NCBI GenBank assembly: GCA_019459185.1 | Contig: JAIBEO010000080.1 | Location: forward strand, 1-64,000 | Origin: Rhizobium sp. | GTDB lineage: Bacteria > Pseudomonadota > Gammaproteobacteria > Xanthomonadales > Xanthomonadaceae | Length of the DNA stretch: 64,000 nucleotides | Direction: 5' to 3' | Part shown: piece by piece, positions 6,990-16,685 of the stretch | Layout: every line of letters starts with the position of its first letter | How positions within the stretch are numbered: the stretch's first letter is position 1 | Position numbers and translations under genes: made by a program | Notes under the pieces: generated by a model | What the model saw: only the letters and a program-made list of their open reading frames with translations | The model's database searches: none | What the model was told of the DNA's origin: nothing

Positions 6990-9900
6990 TTGGCGTGGCA
7001 GGTTCCCGTGCAAACAAGAGCGAGCACGCCGAATTTCGATCCCGCCGGGGTTGCGGAAGAGTACTTAGTCCTTGTCCCAAGCGATCGGCGATATGAAGCC
7101 GAGCTCATCGAGTTCGCGATGGTGGCTTGGGACGGCTCCTGGCCCGGGCTGTTCTACCAGGACCTGGCCCACCTCTTGGGCGGACTGCCGTGGCTCGCCG
7201 ACCGGTGGGTCGACACCGAGGCCATCACGGCCCTGAGCAACCCCCGGTTTCCAGACGATTGGTTTGAGAAGGCCAAGTGCTGGCAGCGACCGCCTGGCGA
7301 ATGGCGCCAGCGCACGCAATTTCGGCAGTTTGAGGGGCTTGCCCTATTGGCCGCACTTGAGGAGTGCACTGCAGCCCAAGGGCAATTGGAGCGAGCCCTC
7401 GATTTGATCAATCAGGGGCTTACCAGCGATCGCCGAGGCACTGCAAAGAGAAAAACGCGCCGGCACCCCCTCAAGGCAGTGCTGTTTGAACTAGGCCGTC
7501 CACAAAGCATGGCGGCCTTGGCCAAGGCCCTCGCCGAACTGATTCCCAAGGTCTGGGCTCTATACCCGAAGTTCGGGAAGTTCCTAGTGGAGGCCTACTG
7601 GCCGCTCGTAACCGGACGGAGCTCCGACTGGGCACCGTCACCAAATGAGGATGATCTCCTCGACCTCAACCTGGATGAACGCGCAGATAGCGACGCAGCC
7701 GCCGACATTCCAGAGCTCGAGTTCCAGAACCACGCGCTGCGCGCATTCACTGCGGCTGATCTGGTTGAAGAGTTGGCAACACAGATCCATCTGAGTGACA
7801 CGCAAAAGGTTGCAGCCGCGGCCCTCACGCCCGCCTGGCGTGGGGAAGATACATGGGACTTCTTCGCCTCGATCTACCGCATTTCACTCGTGGCCGGTTG
7901 GCTCAAGCCAATTCTGCAACAACACACAGATGTTGCTGAGCTGCAGGCGGTGAGTCAGTCAATCCACTCAGCCCGTCGGCTCTATGCCAGTCGCAGGGCA
8001 GCGAGATGGCGAGAGAGAAGAGGCATTGAGCCACCGAACAGACATCCACCGAGGGCCTTGGTTGCTCCTTCGAATCGAGATCGGCGCGAGGGAATATTTC
8101 ATCTGCGTGGTTTGTTGGTTCTCGGCCGGTTACAAGGCCTCAATAATCCTGACGCAGACAATCAACTCTGTGAGTTGATCCTCGATCTTGAGAAGGGCCT
8201 GCCAGCGTCGCCAACGGACGCACGGGTCGCGAGCGGACCAAGGGCGCAGCATCCGCTGGAACCGATCTTAGACCAGATCGGGAAGCCACGATCCTCGGGG
8301 GAGCTGCACTCTGCACTCGGGGGGCTTCTCCCGCAAATTCGCGCAGTACACCCGGAAGCAGGACGCCTGCTTGCCGAGGTGTACATGGATCTCCTCGCTG
8401 ACGAAAAGCCGCAGCGACCAGAGGAAAAGAGCCGAAAGTCGAATCGAAAGTCTCGTCCTGGCATCCAGAACCGGCGCGTCCGCGTGCCGACCCGGGAGCA
8501 AGTCCTTCCGGGCGAGCCAAAGGAAGAGGCAGAACCGGGCGTTGTTGCCTACCGTGGAACGGAGCCCGAGAAAAAGCGGACCACGATAAAGGAAGAGATA
8601 CAGTGGTTGCGCCAAAAGATCTGGGGCTCCAACCCCCTGTTGATTCGAAACCACATCGAATCACTCAGCGACCCCGAAATGGCTCTGTTGATCGAATATA
8701 TCGAGGGCCGCATTCATGCCGCCCTTGCAGCGGGCCAGTTCAAGACTGTCAGAACTGCCCTAGTGGCGACATTGGTCGCCCTGACGGGCCGAGGGCCCAA
8801 TTCGTTCGCCCAAGCAGACAGTCGGCTCGATGATCGCCACAGGAATGCACTGAAGCCTCGACTCTGGCTACGCGAGGGAGAATTCGAGCTTCCTCTCCTC
8901 CGTGCCGAAGGCGCCTTCCGCGCCACCAAGGAGGTCGCACACTTGCTGGAGAAGACCGTAGCGGCCACACGATTGCCGCTGCCGCCCAAGCTGTGCGGAT
9001 GGATCGACCTGCTTCTGGATAAAGACCAAGATCCCTGGCTTTGGACGCCTGAGGGTCTGCGGGCCGATCTAAACGCCTTCTTCGCCGACGCAGAGGGGGA
9101 GATAGGAACGGGGATCACGCTGGCGCGAGCACGAAACTTTGCGCGTGCTCGGTTGCGAGACGTCACGCAAGACACCACCAAGACGATGATGCTCTGCGGC
9201 GACACATTCGGGTTTTCTACCGCCTCCTTGTACTACGTGAACGTCCCAGTGAGGGAGCTTGAGGGGTCTTTCCAGCGGGCAATGTGGCCGATTCTGAGCG
9301 ACCCTGTCCCCTCGCAGCCGGCCCCCGAGAAGGATCCAGTCCGAGTCGGATCACAGTTGCTAGTCACTGTCGATGCAGCGCGAGAGCTCGCTCGAGGACC
9401 AGGTGCACCGATGCATTCCTCGGCCAAACAACGAGCCCGAAACCAGGCTCGGGTGCAAGATCACAACGCGCTCACAGACCACGTTCTGTGCATGCTCATG
9501 GCGGTTGCTGGTCACCGACCGACGGCCGCGCTGCTGAAGTTGGGCCGGTTTGACTTTGACCTGAATCAACCAGCTGCCGTCTTCAGCGATAAGCAGTGCG
9601 ATCCGGCTCATTCTTTCCGGTATGTCCCAACTGCAGATCTGATTGCGGAGCAAGTCACTCAGTACCTCAAGAACCTCCGGGGCCTTGCGCACGCGGACGG
9701 CGTCAATCCCCAAACGGCCCAGAGGGCGGCCCAGTCTCTTCAAGGCGCGGCGCCGCTCTTCTTCCATCTGGCGCCGGAAGGTGCCCCGCTCGAGCTCAAC
9801 ATGCTGGCGTGGCAAGCAACGCTTCCCGGAAATTGGGCCGTATTGCCACTCAACTGGGGACGCACTTGGTTGGCGAGCCGTGGTCGTGAGGCAGGCATTG

Positions 9901-12900
9901 AAGCCGACCACCTGGCAATCGTCCTCGGCCACCTTGAAGCGACGGGCTATCCATTCTCGAGGGAAAGTCCGCTGGAACCGGCGCAACTCTCAAGGAAAGT
10001 ATCGGGACAGTTGGGCTCACTGGCACGATCAGCCGGCTGGGTCGCGCGCAAGGGAGCCGGTCCCGACGCTACTGCCGAAGGTCTTCATCTGGAGGTGGGA
10101 CCGCTTCGGGACTGGAGGCGAGAGCGTGAGGACCTGGCAAGTCAGAGCCGACAGTTCCAGATAGAACTGAATAAAACTCGCCGCGCGCAGTTCCGCAGCA
10201 AGCGCGAGCAGGGCGAGAAGCTGGTCCTCTCGGTTCTCAGAGAAGCCGTCGCGGCGGACATCCGCGTTTTTGAAGATCTCGACAAGCCAGCAGATCCGCT
10301 ACAAGACTCTGCCCCAAGTCTGGGGCAGCGTGGCTGCTCGATCCAGATGTCATGGGAAGAACTGAAAAACGTCGAGCGGAGAATCGAAGAGGGCGCCGGA
10401 TCCGACAAGATTCTGGCAATAGCAGCCCACAACTCACTCCATCGCTACATAAAGCGAGCTGTTGAACGACTGCAGTGGAACTGCCCGATTCCGAGCCCTT
10501 GGCTGACACTCAGTAATCAGGAGCCAACGCCGTTCTTCCCCGGGATGTTCCGTGCCTCGGACCAGCTGCGCATTCTACGGGAGCACTTCGGCCGAATCCC
10601 CCCACGCCCAAATCCAGACGGGGCATTCACCGACCTCGAATGGGCTTGCGGAATATCTGCGATGGCGCTGTGCCTATTCTCCCTCGAAGATGATGCGGAG
10701 CGGGTGCGAAATATCCTTGCCGGCCGTATGTCGATGACCGGTAGCAGCGCGCTCGGCGACCTGCTCTTGGTGGAAACGGGTGATCGCGCGCGTTCGGCGG
10801 GTGTGCGCAAGATCGCGGCCGCGGCGCTCGCAAGGCTGCAGCGGGATCATCCGTCAGTTACTGTTCCCGAGCAGGAGAGGCTGGACGAAGTCTTGGCGGC
10901 GCAAATTCCTCAGGCCCTGGCAGGGCCAGCCGCAGGCCTTCTGGAACGACTGTGCGCAACCATTGAGGTGACCAACAGAGTTGAGCTGTCCGGCCTCGCC
11001 CGCCTCGCGACCGACGCGAAATGCGGCTGCGTTTCAATGCCGAACGACCGTCAGCGCCAGTTTCTTGAAGAAGGCTGGGGATCCGTGGTTCCTCTCCTGC
11101 CGCCGTCGACCCGCCCTCGCGAAAGCAGCAGCATTGTGGGTAAGCGGTGTAAGCCTAGTGAGGCGCACAAGAACTACAACCGGCTGCGCAAGGTCCTTTA
11201 CATAGGCCGGGGGCCGAAAACCTTTAAACTGACAGGAGAGTCGCTATCGCAGGCCAATATCGGCGCGTTTCGGGATCCCTTGGCGCGCGAACTCAGGGCG
11301 CTGCTGGCTGAGGGAGCGCTGAGCATATTGGTTGCCTGCATTGCTTCCTACGCACTTCATCTGACGGAAAACGGCACGCCGGGAAAGAATGATGCCGCCT
11401 GGAGCACTGTCTACAAGTACATCACGTCGTTCGGAGCGGAGCTGGTCGCGCAAGGGAGCGACATCAACTTCTTGGAGTTGGATGCCGATCAGTACTTGGA
11501 TCTCTATCAGGCCGTTATCGATAGAAAGACGGCCGCGTCCAGCAAGGAAATCGCCGCACGGGAGTTGGCTGCCTTTCACGCCTACCTGCAAGAGAATCAT
11601 GGTTTCGACGTCGTCGACTTCTCCGATTTGGAAGGTGTCGCTATCGCGACAGGTCACCAGGTCGATGCTGAAGTGATCCAGCCTCAGGAGGTGGCGCGCG
11701 GGCTTGCACAATTGTCAGCGCTGGCTTGGCCCACAGCTCAAGATCCAACGACTGACGTTGTGCGCATAAGGCTGAACCGTCAGGCGCTCGTATTCACCTT
11801 GCTACTGCGGGCGTCAGGTGGCCGACTCAACGAGATAGCTGCCTTGCGATTCAAGGACATTCTGGCCAATCAAGACTCCACGCTTATGTTTGTGCGTCCA
11901 TCCCGGTACCGCCGCCTTAAGACTCCAGCCGCTCGGCGCATAATCGACGGAACAAAGCGGCTTTCACGCCTTCAGCGCAAGGTCATTTGCGACTGGCTCG
12001 CGGCGGAGAAGATTCGCCTGGGAAGGGCCTGGAAGAGCACGCTGCCAATTTTCGGAGTTGATGGCGATCCAAAAGTACGAGTTGCGCCCGAGGAATTGCG
12101 CGATAGGGCGATGGAGGCGCTCGGCAGCGTGATAGGTAGTCGATCGCACTTGCACCGGGTTAGGCACCTGGTAGCGGGAGAGGATCTCGCGGCGCTTTGG
12201 CTTTCAGACCAAGACTGGCGTGCGCTCCGACGTTCGCGGGCTCGAGTCAGACGACGTACGGTCGGTCGTAGCTGCATGGATGTGGCCCTGCCGAGGAATA
12301 TTCGTGAACAGGGGATTAGCTTCGGGCACCGCCGTAGTTCGACCACGATCTTGAACTACTTCCACATGTCGTGGATGACCAAGAGTCGCGCTACCGCCGC
12401 CCTGCATCCATACGATACCCGTCATGCAGCCGCGGTCGCTCTGGGGATTTCCGTTGCTGGCGCCGACAAGATCCTGCAGCGCAAGAAGAAATCGTCCGCC
12501 CAGGACGCATCAGCTGAACCGGCGTCCGTTTGGGTCAAGCACGCTGCAGGGGCTCCGATAGCCACGCCTGGGAACACTTCCCTTCAGCTGCCGATTGCAG
12601 GAGCCCTTGAGCCGGGGAGCCCTGCGAGCGCCCAATTGGTGAGTCGCATGCTCCGGGCCATCCAGCGTGGACTATCACCCTCCCAGGCGGCCTTGACCTA
12701 TGGGCTAAGCGATCTCCAAGCGAGTCGCCTAGCCGAGGCAATAAGTGAAATCGAGAAAAAAACGGGATTCAAGTTTGTGCAGCGCCCGGACAACGACGGT
12801 CGCCCTCGCGCTGCCAGACTGTTTGAGTCCGCGCATTCCATAGGGAAGATTCTTGATCTTCTGGACAACGGATCAGATGAAGAACGGGCCTTGGTCCGCG

Positions 12901-13160
12901 ACCTCGCGCAATGCCATCTCCTCTGGGCAAGGCGAGGCAAACGGGATGAATTGGTGTGGCCTGCCAGGAAAATAGATCGCATGGTTGATCTTCTCCATAG
13001 CGTGGGCATTGCCGAGCGGCAGATACAACGCTCAAACGTTTCCGGTGAACCTGGGTTCCAGAAACTCGTCGTGCTTCGGCAAGTCGGCAAGGACGCGAGA
13101 CTGAATCACGCCCTGGCATGGGCGCTCTCGGTCGTACACGCCACTTTGTTGCTGCGTTAA
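6990..13160 (+). CDS. giant protein with two tyrosine-recombinase-like domains
   Basis: About 2056 residues. The start is uncertain: TTG at 6990 or GTG at 7008; a stop at 6963-6965 prevents extension. The C-terminal third holds a complete tyrosine-recombinase active site: Arg1612 in LLLRASGGRLNEIAALRF, HxxR at His1722-Arg1725 (HRVRH), His1780 in FGHRRSSTT and Tyr1790 in ILNYFHM. The HxxR-to-His spacing (55 residues) is longer than usual and holds an Arg-rich insertion. A second domain at about residues 820-990 has GHRPTAALLKL and RTWLASRGREAGIEADHLAI with VLGHLEATGYPF, but its HxxR is NWGR, so it looks inactive. The first 600 residues and the last 200 match no family I know. Ordinary integrases are 300-500 residues. 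It may move or maintain the island it sits in. Confidence 0.7.
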   Translation: MAWQVPVQTRASTPNFDPAGVAEEYLVLVPSDRRYEAELIEFAMVAWDGSWPGLFYQDLAHLLGGLPWLADRWVDTEAITALSNPRFPDDWFEKAKCWQRPPGEWRQRTQFRQFEGLALLAALEECTAAQGQLERALDLINQGLTSDRRGTAKRKTRRHPLKAVLFELGRPQSMAALAKALAELIPKVWALYPKFGKFLVEAYWPLVTGRSSDWAPSPNEDDLLDLNLDERADSDAAADIPELEFQNHALRAFTAADLVEELATQIHLSDTQKVAAAALTPAWRGEDTWDFFASIYRISLVAGWLKPILQQHTDVAELQAVSQSIHSARRLYASRRAARWRERRGIEPPNRHPPRALVAPSNRDRREGIFHLRGLLVLGRLQGLNNPDADNQLCELILDLEKGLPASPTDARVASGPRAQHPLEPILDQIGKPRSSGELHSALGGLLPQIRAVHPEAGRLLAEVYMDLLADEKPQRPEEKSRKSNRKSRPGIQNRRVRVPTREQVLPGEPKEEAEPGVVAYRGTEPEKKRTTIKEEIQWLRQKIWGSNPLLIRNHIESLSDPEMALLIEYIEGRIHAALAAGQFKTVRTALVATLVALTGRGPNSFAQADSRLDDRHRNALKPRLWLREGEFELPLLRAEGAFRATKEVAHLLEKTVAATRLPLPPKLCGWIDLLLDKDQDPWLWTPEGLRADLNAFFADAEGEIGTGITLARARNFARARLRDVTQDTTKTMMLCGDTFGFSTASLYYVNVPVRELEGSFQRAMWPILSDPVPSQPAPEKDPVRVGSQLLVTVDAARELARGPGAPMHSSAKQRARNQARVQDHNALTDHVLCMLMAVAGHRPTAALLKLGRFDFDLNQPAAVFSDKQCDPAHSFRYVPTADLIAEQVTQYLKNLRGLAHADGVNPQTAQRAAQSLQGAAPLFFHLAPEGAPLELNMLAWQATLPGNWAVLPLNWGRTWLASRGREAGIEADHLAIVLGHLEATGYPFSRESPLEPAQLSRKVSGQLGSLARSAGWVARKGAGPDATAEGLHLEVGPLRDWRREREDLASQSRQFQIELNKTRRAQFRSKREQGEKLVLSVLREAVAADIRVFEDLDKPADPLQDSAPSLGQRGCSIQMSWEELKNVERRIEEGAGSDKILAIAAHNSLHRYIKRAVERLQWNCPIPSPWLTLSNQEPTPFFPGMFRASDQLRILREHFGRIPPRPNPDGAFTDLEWACGISAMALCLFSLEDDAERVRNILAGRMSMTGSSALGDLLLVETGDRARSAGVRKIAAAALARLQRDHPSVTVPEQERLDEVLAAQIPQALAGPAAGLLERLCATIEVTNRVELSGLARLATDAKCGCVSMPNDRQRQFLEEGWGSVVPLLPPSTRPRESSSIVGKRCKPSEAHKNYNRLRKVLYIGRGPKTFKLTGESLSQANIGAFRDPLARELRALLAEGALSILVACIASYALHLTENGTPGKNDAAWSTVYKYITSFGAELVAQGSDINFLELDADQYLDLYQAVIDRKTAASSKEIAARELAAFHAYLQENHGFDVVDFSDLEGVAIATGHQVDAEVIQPQEVARGLAQLSALAWPTAQDPTTDVVRIRLNRQALVFTLLLRASGGRLNEIAALRFKDILANQDSTLMFVRPSRYRRLKTPAARRIIDGTKRLSRLQRKVICDWLAAEKIRLGRAWKSTLPIFGVDGDPKVRVAPEELRDRAMEALGSVIGSRSHLHRVRHLVAGEDLAALWLSDQDWRALRRSRARVRRRTVGRSCMDVALPRNIREQGISFGHRRSSTTILNYFHMSWMTKSRATAALHPYDTRHAAAVALGISVAGADKILQRKKKSSAQDASAEPASVWVKHAAGAPIATPGNTSLQLPIAGALEPGSPASAQLVSRMLRAIQRGLSPSQAALTYGLSDLQASRLAEAISEIEKKTGFKFVQRPDNDGRPRAARLFESAHSIGKILDLLDNGSDEERALVRDLAQCHLLWARRGKRDELVWPARKIDRMVDLLHSVGIAERQIQRSNVSGEPGFQKLVVLRQVGKDARLNHALAWALSVVHATLLLR

Positions 13161-13290
13161 GTCGTCAGTCCATCAACCGCACCGCAATCTCTGGCCGAAA
13201 TGGCGTTGGTCGAAACTGATCGGGCTGACGCCCGCCGGCCACACCAAAAGGATGGCAGAGAGCGGCTGCCCTAACCCCGGACCCCAAATG

Positions 13291-13313
13291 GCCCCGCCAC
13301 TGAAAGCGGGGGC
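13291..13313 (-). terminator. GC-rich hairpin between convergent genes
   Basis: GCCCCGC and GCGGGGGC, separated by CACTGAAA, can form a strong stem between the ends of the giant recombinase gene and the convergent 165-residue gene. Neither strand has a long T tract after the stem, so it may be a weak or factor-assisted terminator. Confidence 0.3.
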
Positions 13314-13319
13314 GTCAGC

Positions 13320-13817
13320 CTATTTGAACGGGCTCCACAAGAAGTTGAATTGCGTATCGGCGTGGACGTAGATCACACGGACGGAGTTTCGTTTGAATTT
13401 TCCACGGCCCGCGTTTATCTGATCGTAGGTCTCCTTCAGAGAGGATTTTTCTAGTGGGCTGTGGAAAAGATCCACCAGCAACAACGCTCTAAGCCGTGCC
13501 GCTGTGTCACTAACTCGGCAGAGCTTGCGGAGCTCAGAAGTATTCTGGCTCCCTGACAAGGTGCCTCCGCCAGTGGGTGGGCGAACAGCGAACTCCAAGA
13601 CAACGGGGTTGTTTCCGCCGGATCGGAAATCTATGCGTTGCGGTTTGTGTGACCCATAACGATAGACATAATGTTGCCTCTGCACGGATGAGTGCCTGCT
13701 CCTCAGGTACGCGAACAGCACGGGATCGATATGCATTTCGCGATTTGGCGCGTTGTGGTACTCGTCGAGTATGTCTATTACGGCCCGAGCTGCTTCGGTG
13801 ATTTCGCGGATATTCAT
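13320..13817 (-). CDS. hypothetical protein convergent with the giant recombinase
   Basis: A 165-residue protein starting MNIREITEAARAVIDILDEY and ending FNFLWSPFK. It is mixed alpha/beta and rather basic (VYRYGSHKPQRIDFRSGG, KFKRNSVRVIYV), with no signal peptide or membrane segment. I do not recognise the family. It ends 160 bases after the recombinase and starts 140 bases before the second 173-bp element, so it is carried inside the repeat-bracketed block. A nuclease-like or DNA-associated role is possible but unsupported. Confidence 0.55.
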   Translation of the reverse strand: MNIREITEAARAVIDILDEYHNAPNREMHIDPVLFAYLRSRHSSVQRQHYVYRYGSHKPQRIDFRSGGNNPVVLEFAVRPPTGGGTLSGSQNTSELRKLCRVSDTAARLRALLLVDLFHSPLEKSSLKETYDQINAGRGKFKRNSVRVIYVHADTQFNFLWSPFK

Positions 13818-13956
13818 CCTGCTATTAGCCCCTGGTCATCAGATATCTAATGCAACAGACATATTCGAGCGAGCATCATATTCCATTGACCACCACGATC
13901 TGCGGTGTTCGGTTAGAGGTGCACCTAGAAATTTCAACTTGCATGTGACCTTCCCC

Positions 13957-14130
13957 TGTTGATGCTCGGCGAGAATTGACCATCCATGCGCGGCACGAAC
14001 TGATCATCTTATTGGGGAGAAAAAAGGCGTCCTTCTCCAGCCGAGGCAGGTATGCGCCAAAGGAGTCGCGTGGTCAGTTTTCAGCGCGCAATACTGTCGC
14101 TGCCTGGTCGATTTTCGGCGCGCATCAACA
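13957..14130. mobile_element. 174-bp IS21-type miniature element, copy 2
   Basis: Near-identical direct copy of 3882-4054: TGTTGATGCTCGGCGAGAAT at the left, GCGCGCATCAACA at the right, with the same interior. The differences are few (GGGGAC versus GGGGAG, one extra G, CCCAAGG versus CCAAAGG, TTTTCGG versus TTTTCAG). The two copies lie in the same orientation and enclose the abiE/recombinase block of about 9.9 kb. No target duplication is visible. Confidence 0.7.
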
Positions 14131-14570
14131 GATTGGACTCCAAATCGAACCGCTACTCAAAACCGGGGGGCGTCGGCGGCACGTGAAATCTGCCACGACG
14201 CAGCAGGGCCTTGCCGCAGATTGCACATTTCCGCGCGATAAGTGCGGCAGCGCTAGATGTGCGAATTATTCTTGCGCCGCAAAGAATAACTAACGCGGGG
14301 CTCAGAGCTGCCCTACAAATCGGGCGCCGCTAGCTACGGCGTTAGAGCTGCTTGCCTCTTGTCTCTTCATTGCATCGGCCCAGCAAGCATTCGCTGAGTT
14401 GGACAGTCACTTACGCTCAGAAATGAAACAGTTATCGATCCGTCTCGCCTCTTGGGATCGAGATCCCTCCACAGGCGAATTTACCACTAGTTCTAACTAG
14501 ACGCTCAGTAAGTCTCTTGGACATTCTCAAAACGAGCCCGGCTTCTTTTCCCAACAACGGAACCAATACT
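14131..14570. other. non-coding stretch of lower GC content
   Basis: No gene is supported in these 440 bases. Base composition is lower in GC than the core genome and matches the secreted gene that follows, suggesting both came in together. Short inverted segments such as TTGGGATCGAGATCC (about 14453) are present but do not form a convincing regulatory site. The promoter of the next gene should lie here. Confidence 0.3.
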
Positions 14571-15902
14571 ATGGAAGTAACTACGCAGGTAAGGCCAATA
14601 GTTCTCGCTCTGACCCTAGTGATGGCCAGTTGCGCATCAGCTGGAGATTTGCCTGAAGCGAATGCCTCAATCGGGGGCGGCGGGAACGATGTAACCGTTT
14701 CAATCACCGGAGAGTCATCAGGGTGGCTGTACGGATACGCCTGCTATGGGGGCGTTCCTTGGGGATTGCAAATCACGGTCAAGAATATGCGTGGCGAGAT
14801 ATTGGGCTCTGGGTACGCTGAGACCTTGATGGGGTCTACAAACTGCGAGGATGGAATCTTTGCTATCTACCTAGACAGGGCTGTGAGAAGCTCGATGGGG
14901 CCAGGCACTCACCCGGTCACGATTGAGGGTCGTTTTGACTGGGACCGACAGACAGTTCCATACAATCTGCCGGTTCGAGGAACCAGGACGAGGATGAACG
15001 CACAGACAGTGCTCGGGTCTGATTGCCGATACTTGCGGAACGACCAGTGGGGCTTCTCATACCCACAGGGAGGGTGTTCGCCTAGCTCGGGGTGGACTAC
15101 ATCTTTCCTGCTAAGTGGCTCAAATGAGGACTACCAGTTCCTGAATCATGAGTGGTTTCTGCCAAACGACGCCATACTAGATGGGACGCCTCATCAAAGC
15201 AGAAAGCGTCCGTACTTCTACTACACCTTCCACCCAAAGCAAGGCACGACGCATCAGGTTGGTCTCGTCATTGACAAGATCAACTTTGCATCAAGTTACT
15301 TGTCAGAAGTTGCGAGGTACACAGGCGTTTTTCTCAATGACGTCACGAACTTCTCGGACGCTACACTGGATAAATACTTGTTCATGGACCTTATTGTCTC
15401 AATTAATGCGTCCGAGACCCAGTATGACTCGCAAGCAGGCGCCGCGAAGAACAGAACCACAGTTGGGTTTGTTGCAGAGTGGGAGAACGCCGGAAGCATG
15501 ACCTCAAACTACTTGGAGGTGAATCTGTTCAGAACGCCGAACTTTGATTTATGTACGCAATCCGGAAACTATGGCGGCGTTTTGCCGACTACGAACTGCG
15601 ACCCAAATGGCCTGTATGACCGTCGGAACTTCCACGGCGGAGGCGAGGTCGTCTACTACAATCTAGCGACTGTCGATGCTGTCGCCGGCGGACCAAATAG
15701 CTCAATTCCTGTCGACGGCAATTTGCGTACGATCACGTTGCCTGTCGGTGAGCTGTTTCGTGACTACGCGTGGGCCCGGCCACCGTCCAACTGGTCTAAC
15801 GTAAGGATCTTCGGCACATATTTCGGTCATGAGGTTTGGGGTAAGGGTCGAATGTGGGCTGAGCTAAAGCAGTACGACCTATACGCCTTTGTGGCGGAGT
15901 AG
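14571..15902 (+). CDS. secreted protein of unknown function, foreign composition
   Basis: A 443-residue exported protein. The ATG at 14571 is preferred because CGGAA lies 8 bases upstream and it gives the signal peptide MEVTTQVRPIVLALTLVMAS followed by CASAG; the Cys could make it a lipoprotein, but the box (VMASC) is poor, so signal peptidase I cleavage after ASA is as likely. The mature part is rich in Gly, Asn, Tyr and Trp with paired cysteines, as in extracellular beta-sandwich proteins. Codon use is less GC-rich than in the neighbours. No catalytic motif is recognised. It may be an adhesin, carbohydrate-binding protein or secreted effector. Confidence 0.6.
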   Translation: MEVTTQVRPIVLALTLVMASCASAGDLPEANASIGGGGNDVTVSITGESSGWLYGYACYGGVPWGLQITVKNMRGEILGSGYAETLMGSTNCEDGIFAIYLDRAVRSSMGPGTHPVTIEGRFDWDRQTVPYNLPVRGTRTRMNAQTVLGSDCRYLRNDQWGFSYPQGGCSPSSGWTTSFLLSGSNEDYQFLNHEWFLPNDAILDGTPHQSRKRPYFYYTFHPKQGTTHQVGLVIDKINFASSYLSEVARYTGVFLNDVTNFSDATLDKYLFMDLIVSINASETQYDSQAGAAKNRTTVGFVAEWENAGSMTSNYLEVNLFRTPNFDLCTQSGNYGGVLPTTNCDPNGLYDRRNFHGGGEVVYYNLATVDAVAGGPNSSIPVDGNLRTITLPVGELFRDYAWARPPSNWSNVRIFGTYFGHEVWGKGRMWAELKQYDLYAFVAE

Positions 15903-16004
15903 TGAGCTGCTGCCGGTTTCACAGACACCGAGTTTAGGTGTGATGATTGACCCGGCGCGGCAGTGAGAGAGGTCCGATGGCGCCATCGCGAGAGAGCGGT
16001 GCGC

Positions 16005-16685
16005 CTACAGCTCCATCGTCTGTTCTGCGATCACCACTTGAGCAATTCGCGCCCCGTCCCAGAAGTAAGTCAGATGCGCCCCCTGCAGGACCGGGCCCAG
16101 CAGGTCGGGATAGAACACCGCCGCACACTGCCCGCCGGCGTGGCGCACGCTGTCGAAGACAACCCCATTGCTTCCCGCGCTGCGCCATTCCATGGCGGCG
16201 CGCTGGCTGGCCACGTAACTGTGGGGGTCGTGCAGTTCGGGCCAGCCGCCGCGGATGTCATGCAGCTCACCGGCGAGATCGCCCAGGTAGCAGCGCATCT
16301 GGATCTGGCAGCGCGGCTCGCGGGTGCGCGCCAGGAAGCGATTGCGGTGATGCACGGTTTCGCGAATCGCCGTTTCCCGGTCCAGCGCGGCGTAGTACAC
16401 GCCATGGCCGCCCGGCGAAAACCGGGAGCCTTCCGGGTTGGGGTGGGTGAACGTCGCCATGATGGGCGTGGTGCCGGGGCCGGAAATCCGGCGTTCGCGC
16501 GGCACCAGGCTGATCGTGCCCATCGCCTCGCGCAGGCGGGGGTTGGTCAGGCCTTCGATTTCATACAGCGCCTCCAGGTCGCCCGGCTCGGCGATGGCGT
16601 CGAACACGCCGACCGGCGGGAAGCGGCTGGAGACGATGCGCCAGGCCGGCCGCCACTCGACGCGGTGGACGGGAGGCAGGGGCAC
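16005..16685 (-). CDS. RES-domain toxin (NAD-degrading family)
   Basis: A 226-residue toxin of the RES family, members of which degrade NAD+ and stop growth. The fold signature is visible: RFSPGGHGVYYAALDRETAI followed by RETVHHR (the conserved Arg, Tyr and Glu), and later GSNGVVFDSVRHAGG with the conserved Ser. The GTG start overlaps the antitoxin stop (TAGTG), so translation is coupled. The antitoxin gene lies directly upstream, the usual order for this pair. Confidence is high for the family and moderate for activity. Confidence 0.85.
   Translation of the reverse strand: MPLPPVHRVEWRPAWRIVSSRFPPVGVFDAIAEPGDLEALYEIEGLTNPRLREAMGTISLVPRERRISGPGTTPIMATFTHPNPEGSRFSPGGHGVYYAALDRETAIRETVHHRNRFLARTREPRCQIQMRCYLGDLAGELHDIRGGWPELHDPHSYVASQRAAMEWRSAGSNGVVFDSVRHAGGQCAAVFYPDLLGPVLQGAHLTYFWDGARIAQVVIAEQTMEL

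Noticed and set aside
6787..7068. Open frame of 94 codons before the giant recombinase
   Set aside because: Overlaps the tRNA-fragment flank and the recombinase start in another frame, with no ribosome site and no recognisable domain.
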